From Streptomyces sp. NRRL WC-3549 (GTDB lineage: Bacteria; Actinomycetota; Actinomycetes; Streptomycetales; Streptomycetaceae): 8,466 nucleotides of DNA. Both the position numbers and the translations under genes were made by a program. Numbering within the stretch: position 1 is the stretch's first letter; the number at the start of each line of letters is the position of its first letter. The stretch is taken from NCBI RefSeq assembly GCF_000721935.1, contig NZ_KL585398.1, positions 1 through 8,466 of the forward strand, given 5' to 3'. The notes below the pieces were generated by a model. That model did no database searches, was not told the DNA's origin, and was given only the letters and a program-made list of their open reading frames with translations. Positions 6,108 to 8,466 of this stretch are shown piece after piece.

Positions 6108-6110
6108 GTC

Positions 6111-6911
6111 ATGCACATTCAGGATTTGCAGGCGCAGAGTGTTGTCACCTCCTCTTCGGAGGCTCAGGGACGATTGGGTCCGGTGGCGGTGGTGGGATCG
6201 GCGGCGATCGCCGCGGCGGGCGGGGGCGGGCCCCGCTCGGCGCCGCTGCGTGTGGACGCCCAGCGCAATCTGGAACACGTCCTGCGCGCCGCACGCGAGG
6301 TGTTCGGTGAGCTGGGGTACGGCGCGCCGATGGAGGACGTGGCCCGCCGCGCCAGGGTCGGGGTCGGCACGGTGTACCGGCGCTTCCCCAGCAAAGACGT
6401 GCTGGTGCGCCGGATAGCCGAGGAGGAGACGGCCCGGCTGACCGACCAGGCGCGGTCGGCCCTGGGGCAGGAGGACGAGCCGTGGTCGGCGCTCTCGCGT
6501 TTCCTGCGGACGTCGGTGGCCTCCGGTGCGGGGCGGCTGCTGCCACCGCACGTGCTGCGGGTCGGGGTCGACCAGGACGAGCCGGCCGCCGTACCGGCCG
6601 GGGGCGAGCAGCGGGTTCCGCACCAGCGTCAGGGCGTGACGCAGCCCGGGCACCAGGTGGTGTCGCCGCGGCCCGCCGCCGAGGAGGAGCCTGACGACGA
6701 CGCGGGCGCGTCCGAACTGCTGGAGGTGGTGGGCCGGCTGGTCGACCGGGCCCGGGAGTCGGGTGAGCTGCGCGGGGATGTGACGGTGGCCGACGTGCTG
6801 CTGGTGATCGCCACGGCGGCTCCGGCCCTGCCGGACCCAGCCCACCAGGCCGCCGCTTCCGCCCGGTTGCTGGACATCCTGCTGGAGGGGCTCCGCTCCC
6901 GGCCCGTGTAG
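6111..6911 (+). CDS. atrA: TetR-family regulator AtrA
   Basis: A 266-residue TetR-type DNA-binding protein. Residues 1-46 are an Ala/Gly/Ser-rich, probably disordered tail beginning MHIQD. The helix-turn-helix domain follows at 47-100: LRVDAQRNLEHVLRAAREVF, then MEDVARRARVGVGTVYRRF (74-92) as turn and recognition helix. The ligand/dimer domain is at about 103-262 and is interrupted by a low-complexity acidic segment (about 153-200). I recognise it as AtrA (S. coelicolor SCO4118) from the N-terminus, the domain sequence and the neighbours; this is memory, not a search. In the literature AtrA activates actII-ORF4 (actinorhodin), with orthologues acting on the streptomycin and daptomycin clusters, and it controls the N-acetylglucosamine transporter gene nagE2, linking nutrients to antibiotic production. 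It is divergent from the NADH dehydrogenase and followed 179 bp later by the sigma-factor gene. Confidence 0.85.
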   Translation: MHIQDLQAQSVVTSSSEAQGRLGPVAVVGSAAIAAAGGGGPRSAPLRVDAQRNLEHVLRAAREVFGELGYGAPMEDVARRARVGVGTVYRRFPSKDVLVRRIAEEETARLTDQARSALGQEDEPWSALSRFLRTSVASGAGRLLPPHVLRVGVDQDEPAAVPAGGEQRVPHQRQGVTQPGHQVVSPRPAAEEEPDDDAGASELLEVVGRLVDRARESGELRGDVTVADVLLVIATAAPALPDPAHQAAASARLLDILLEGLRSRPV

Positions 6912-7003
6912 CCGCGTGCCGGCCCGCCCCGGGCGAGGGAATGATCCCCGACGGAGTGACCTCGCGGGGCCGGTGTACGGGAAGTCGCCCCGGACGAGTG
7001 GTT

Positions 7004-7018
7004 GCCCCGGTCGGGGGC
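7004..7018 (+). terminator. weak hairpin between atrA and the sigma-factor gene
   Basis: GCCCC-ggtcg-GGGGC, a 5-bp GC stem about 93 bp past the atrA stop. It is short and without a T-run. The rest of 6912-7090 shows no convincing promoter box, so whether the sigma gene is independently transcribed is unclear. Confidence 0.25.
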
Positions 7019-7090
7019 CGGTCGCGGTGGGGGCCTGTGGCACGCTTGCCCGACAGTTCGGGTCCGAGGGTGCAGACGGGGGCTTTGGCG

Positions 7091-8466
7091 ATGAGCGGTG
7101 AGGCGCAGCAGGACGAGCCGTCCACCGCTGCTGCGGGAGGGGGCGGGAAGGCCGGCGGGCAGCCTGCCGTTCCGGTGCCGGAGCAGAATGGTCCGGCACC
7201 GTCCAACGGCCGTTCCGAGGCCCCTGCCGACCGCCCCGGCGTGGCCGCCCGGACCTACCGCCCCGGCGTGACCGGCGGGGCCGGGGCCGCGGGTGGCGGA
7301 GCAGCCGCGGACGGGCGTCCGGGAGGCGCGTCCGTCGGCAGTGCGTCTCCCGGAGCCTCCTCCGTCAGCAGCGCCTCTTCGAAGGGCACGTCCACCGGAG
7401 GCGACTCCTCACGAGGCGGCACCGTCCTGCCCGGACCCTGGTCGGTGCCCGACGACGACGCGACGCCCCGCGGCCCTGGCCCCGTGACGCGGAGCGGGCC
7501 GGTTCCGGAGGGCGGTACCGCGTTCGCCGTGCCGCTGCAGCGCGAGGGCCGTGGCGGCGGCTCGGCCGACCTCGGGGTGTCCGACGCGCAGTTGCTCCAG
7601 AGGATGCGCGCCGGTGACGACCGGGCGTACGAGGAGCTGTTCCGGCGCCACTCGGGGGCCGTGCGCCGCTATGCCCGGACCTGCTGCCGCGACGCGCACA
7701 CCGCCGACGACCTGACGGCCGAGGTGTTCGCCCGGACCTTGCAGGCGGTGCGCGGCGGCAAGGGGCCGCAGGAGGCGGTCCGGGCCTACCTCATGACCGC
7801 CGTCCGGCACGTCGCCGCCGCCTGGACGAAGAGCGCCGGGCGCGAGCAACTGGTGGACGACTTCGCCGTGTTCGCGGCCCAGGCCACCCGCGCGGCGAAG
7901 CTGTCCGAGGCCGACACCGTCGAACTGGGCGCCGATGTCCGGGCGATGCGCGAGGCGGACCGGTCGATGGCCGTGCAGGCCTTCCGCAGTCTGCCCGAGC
8001 GGTGGCAGGCGGTGCTGTGGCACACCGCGGTGGAGGAGGAGTCGCCCAGCGAGGTCGCACCGCTGTTCGGCCTCACGGCCAACGCCACGGCGGTCCTGGC
8101 CGTCAGGGCCCGCGAAGGGCTCAAGCAGGCCTATCTGCAGGCCCATGTGAGCCAGGCGCTGACGGCCGGCGGCGACTGCGCCCGGTACGCCGACCGGCTC
8201 GGTGCCCACGCCCGGGGCGGTCTGCGGACCCGGGCGGAGCGCGGGCTGCGCAAGCACCTGGAGGAGTGCGCGAGGTGCCGGATCGCCGCCGGTGAGCTGG
8301 ACAGTGTGAACGCCGGCATCCCGGCGCTCCTTCCGGTCGCCGTCATCGGCTGGTTCGCCGCCGGCTACGCGGTCAAGGCGGCGGGCGCCGTGGTGGGCGG
8401 GGCGGCCGGCGCGGCGGGTGCCGGGGCCGCAGCCGCGGCGACGGGCGGCGGGGCGTCCTCGGGGAG
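7091..8466 (+). CDS. ECF sigma factor fused to zinc-finger and membrane segment (3' end cut by window)
   Basis: The open frame runs from ATG-7091 (GGGGG at 7078-7082 as ribosome site) to the window end without a stop; 458 codons are visible. Residues 1-160 are low-complexity Gly/Ser/Pro/Ala, with an in-frame RPGV repeat. Sigma region 2 spans about 163-250: DAQLLQRMRAGDDRAYEELFRRH (165-187) and ADDLTAEVFARTL (205-217). Sigma region 4 spans about 290-352: FRSLPERWQAVLWH (298-311) and SPSEVAPLFGLTANA (318-332). Then come C363 and H389-x3-C393-x2-C396, spaced as in zinc-binding anti-sigma domains, and a hydrophobic stretch, LLPVAVIGWFAAGYAV (413-428), likely a membrane helix followed by an Ala/Gly-rich linker. 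The inferred result is a sigma factor tethered to, or inhibited by, its own C-terminal part, with a possible extracytoplasmic domain beyond the window. By position it matches SCO4117. ECF groups with such fused C-terminal extensions are known in Actinobacteria. Confidence 0.85.
   Translation, partial: MSGEAQQDEPSTAAAGGGGKAGGQPAVPVPEQNGPAPSNGRSEAPADRPGVAARTYRPGVTGGAGAAGGGAAADGRPGGASVGSASPGASSVSSASSKGTSTGGDSSRGGTVLPGPWSVPDDDATPRGPGPVTRSGPVPEGGTAFAVPLQREGRGGGSADLGVSDAQLLQRMRAGDDRAYEELFRRHSGAVRRYARTCCRDAHTADDLTAEVFARTLQAVRGGKGPQEAVRAYLMTAVRHVAAAWTKSAGREQLVDDFAVFAAQATRAAKLSEADTVELGADVRAMREADRSMAVQAFRSLPERWQAVLWHTAVEEESPSEVAPLFGLTANATAVLAVRAREGLKQAYLQAHVSQALTAGGDCARYADRLGAHARGGLRTRAERGLRKHLEECARCRIAAGELDSVNAGIPALLPVAVIGWFAAGYAVKAAGAVVGGAAGAAGAGAAAAATGGGASSG
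7230..7270 (+). repeat. 14-bp in-frame direct repeat ACCGCCCCGGCGTG
   Basis: Copies at 7230-7243 and 7257-7270 are identical and 27 bp (9 codons) apart, encoding the paired RPGV of the sigma factor's disordered N-terminal region. It probably arose by local duplication in low-complexity coding DNA. Confidence 0.6.

Larger units (their letters stand above)
5811..6110. promoter_or_regulatory. 300-bp divergent control region between NADH dehydrogenase and atrA
   Basis: It must hold both promoters. Visible elements: a perfect 12-bp palindrome CGGAGCGCTCCG (5832-5843), whose right half with one more base (GCGCTCCGT) is repeated at 5962-5970; TCGACC-N9-GGTCGA (5906-5926); GGAACT (5973-5978) followed by CTTCTGA, a loose GGAA...TTC inverted motif; TTGACT (5992-5997), a fair -35 for atrA but with only a weak TACCCC 18 bp on; TATGTT (6008-6013); and ACCCCG-T-CGGGGT (6017-6029). 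No clear promoter is seen for the minus-strand gene. Confidence 0.55.

Noticed and set aside
6093..7206. minus-strand frames of 353 and 368 codons opposite atrA
   Set aside because: They are Pro/Arg/Ala-rich shadow frames crossing the atrA ribosome site and the following intergenic gap, with no domain content.
7409..8257. 282-codon minus-strand frame opposite the sigma factor
   Set aside because: The sense strand encodes intact sigma regions 2 and 4 and a zinc-finger motif; the antisense product resembles nothing known.
1..8466. CRISPR array, insertion sequence, prophage, toxin-antitoxin or defence genes
   Set aside because: No regularly spaced repeats, transposase or integrase motifs, terminal inverted repeats or target duplications were seen. 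All gene-sized stretches are explained by the six genes and the rRNA promoter region.

Overview
The window looks like a stretch of Streptomyces chromosome. Base composition is very GC-rich, genes have G/C-ending third positions with occasional GTG or TTG starts, and the protein families are typical actinomycete ones. From memory, the gene order resembles the S. coelicolor SCO4117-SCO4122 neighbourhood (ECF sigma factor, TetR regulator AtrA, NADH dehydrogenase, PAS/PP2C phosphatase, MFS pump, MarR regulator). I could not run a search to confirm this.

Layout, left to right. Positions 1-319 hold no protein gene. They look like the promoter and leader region of a ribosomal RNA operon read leftward off the window: a near-consensus promoter (TTGACA, 17-bp spacer, TAAGGT), a second TAGAGT -10 element, and leader-like sequence at the left edge. 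Next comes a marR-type regulator (320-877, minus) divergent from an MFS drug-efflux pump (1002-2315, plus). A perfect AT-rich palindrome in the gap is the obvious candidate operator. The pump gene ends 10 bp from the end of a convergent gene for a PAS-PP2C(SpoIIE)-HATPase signalling protein (2326-4020, minus). Behind it lies a 290-bp intergenic region with two strong hairpins, the likely terminator of the next gene, and a cluster of GTCAC/GTGAC half-sites. Then comes a type II NADH dehydrogenase (4311-5810, minus), divergent across 300 bp from a TetR-family regulator recognised as AtrA (6111-6911, plus). The last gene (7091 to the window end, plus, cut by the edge) encodes an ECF sigma factor fused to a zinc-finger anti-sigma-like segment and a membrane segment.

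The genes fall into separate regulatory units rather than one pathway: a drug-responsive regulator/pump pair, a multidomain phosphatase/kinase-like switch, a respiratory enzyme sharing a control region with a pleiotropic regulator of antibiotic production, and a self-contained membrane-linked sigma factor. I see no tRNA, CRISPR array, insertion sequence, prophage or defence system, and no gene cluster that looks like a wholly new system. The most interesting items are the regulatory DNA between genes and the fused sigma factor.
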